Shown: piece by piece, positions 63,072 to 64,000 of the stretch
How positions within the stretch are numbered: the first letter of the stretch is position 1
Layout: the number at the start of each line of letters is the position of its first letter
Assembly: GCF_036195045.1 (NCBI RefSeq)
Contig: NZ_CP108100.1
Location: 4,154,001 to 4,218,000, forward strand
Length of the DNA stretch: 64,000 bases
Direction of reading: 5' to 3'
DNA from: Streptomyces sp. NBC_00236
GTDB lineage: Bacteria > Actinomycetota > Actinomycetes > Streptomycetales > Streptomycetaceae
The notes under the pieces: generated by a model
Seen by the model: only the letters and a program-made list of their open reading frames with translations
Told to the model about the DNA's origin: nothing
The model's database searches: none
Position numbers and translations under genes: made by a program

Positions 63072-63578
63072 TGGTCGGCTTTCTGATGCGCTTTCCGAAA
63101 ACCGTTCGATCTCCCTTCGAAGATCTCTTCGGGACATGTTTCGCGGCGAAATCGGAAAGGGGCGCGTCCGACGGCTTCTGTCCGATTCTGAGTGGTCCGG
63201 TGACCGCACGGAGTCGTTGTCGACGCGGGATCCAACGAGGCGCCCACGGTGGCGGGTTGACGCCGGGCCACATGGCAGACGCATCAAGGCTGTCGGAAGG
63301 GCGGCCGGGCCGAGGTGCGGGGCGGGCGGGGAAGCCGGGGGCGCGGCCGGTGTCTGTGCAGGGCCTGTGCGCGGTTCGTGCGCCGGGTGGTGCGCCGTGC
63401 CCGGACATGAGGATGCCCGATCGCTGGCGACGGGGGATGCACCAGCGACCGGGCTTCCAGAACGGTAACAAGAGATCTGCTGTTCGCAAATTCGATCTCG
63501 CGTATTCGGACAGCGATTTACCTGTGAGTACGGGGAGTTGTGACGGGCGTCACCGTACGCTCCGGGTGATGGTCACTG

Positions 63579-64000
63579 TCAGCTGAGGGTCACTTGGCGG
63601 TTGGTGAGCCCGCCACGGGCCCGACGCTCCTCGGCGCTGAGCGGCGCGTCCGACGCGAGCGCCGTCGCGAGCCGCTCAGCGAACGCGACGGCGGGCTTCT
63701 CGCACTCCTCGGCACCCATCGAGCTCGGCAGGTCCCAGACCGGGACCATCAGGCCGTGCGCGCGGAAGGAGCCGACCAGCCGGGTCCCCTCGCCGAGCGA
63801 GGAGGTGCCGGCGGCGTGCAGCCGGGCGAGCGCGTCCAGGAGCCGCTCCTCGGGGTGCGGCATGACCCAGCGCAGGTGGTTCTTCTCCGGGGTCTCGCAC
63901 CAGTAGGCGGCGTCCACCCCGGAAAGCAGGACGGTCGGGAGCGCCGCGTCGTTGGCGCGCTCCAGGGAAGCGGACACCTCGGCGGTGGCGTTCTCCGCGT
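63579..64000 (-). CDS. DUF5926 family protein, C-terminal part (runs off the window)
   Basis: The frame is open to the window edge (at least 140 codons) and ends ...R-A-R-G-G-L-T-N-R-Q-V-T-L-S. The late P-L-S-A-E-E-R-R-A-R-G-G-L-T-N-R-Q-V-T-L tail matches what I recall of the streptomycete DUF5926 family. In it, a SEC-C-like N-terminus (not visible here) precedes an unknown domain. The GTG at 63977 is probably internal because the frame continues upstream with normal codon use. Confidence 0.75.
   Translation of the reverse strand, partial: AENATAEVSASLERANDAALPTVLLSGVDAAYWCETPEKNHLRWVMPHPEERLLDALARLHAAGTSSLGEGTRLVGSFRAHGLMVPVWDLPSSMGAEECEKPAVAFAERLATALASDAPLSAEERRARGGLTNRQVTLS

Noticed and set aside
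62879..63586. A 235-codon plus-strand frame in the repeat-rich gap
   Set aside because: No ribosome site, no codon bias, no recognisable domain, and it is largely made of the DNA repeats.

Overview
This window is chromosomal DNA from a Streptomyces. It is strongly GC-rich with GC-biased third codon positions. It carries developmental genes found only in streptomycetes and their relatives (ssgR/ssgA), TTA-codon rarity, parS sites of the form GTTTCACGTGAAAC, and DnaA boxes of the GC-rich-actinomycete type. Gene order (rplI, MATE, dnaB ... ssgR-ssgA ... thiC ... cydABDC ... serS ... pheA ... copper cluster) matches, from memory, the oriC-flanking core arm of S. coelicolor around SCO3909-SCO3978. 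I see no prophage, insertion sequence, CRISPR array or obvious genomic island.

Layout. 1-5.7 kb: end of rplI with its terminator, a parS site inside a short tandem array, a MATE exporter, a DnaA-box-rich leader and dnaB, then a RibD-type reductase and a secreted-type serine hydrolase family protein. 5.7-15.2 kb: mostly minus-strand accessory metabolism and regulation (HTH_42 winged-helix protein, GNATs, Nudix, LysR, PLP lyase) plus a divergent MarR/MFS-GlcG module with a clear operator region. 15.2-17.5 kb: small proteins, then the sporulation pair ssgR-ssgA. 17.5-26.2 kb: YibE/F, TPP-riboswitch-controlled thiC, a DUF885 peptidase-like protein, a phosphoesterase and a LacI regulator. 26.5-36 kb: hisC-like aminotransferase, then a Rex-operator-controlled cytochrome bd operon (cydA, cydB, fused cydDC), followed by a GAF-GAF histidine kinase that keeps the haem-ligand His and distal Tyr of DosS/DevS. 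36-42.5 kb: HAD phosphatase, LLM oxidoreductase, KptA, and a three-gene translationally coupled minus-strand operon (M24 peptidase-like, EphD-like hydrolase-SDR fusion, MerR). 42.8-46.4 kb: a four-gene ABC-2 export operon. 46.6-50.4 kb: an HTH/coiled-coil protein with DnaA boxes in its coding sequence, tRNA-Ser(GCU), serS coupled to a HAD phosphatase, and a 630-base gap with the densest DnaA boxes. 50.4-57.7 kb: pheA and an extracytoplasmic copper/haem cluster (DtpA-type DyP, CopC-CopD, PCuAC, Sco, YcnI). 57.9-64 kb: an anti-sigma-type ATPase, aminopeptidase P, a GAF-PP2C phosphatase with the only TTA codon I found, a prim-pol-like protein, a repeat-rich non-coding stretch, and the 3' end of a DUF5926 gene.

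The unifying theme is chromosome biology near the origin. Four perfect parS sites and one variant, and at least four groups of DnaA boxes, are scattered between and inside ordinary genes. Two parS copies sit over gene starts, so both genes read V-F-H-V-K-P. Redox and aerobic respiration genes (Rex site, cyd operon, DosS-like kinase, Sco/PCuAC copper delivery) form the second theme.
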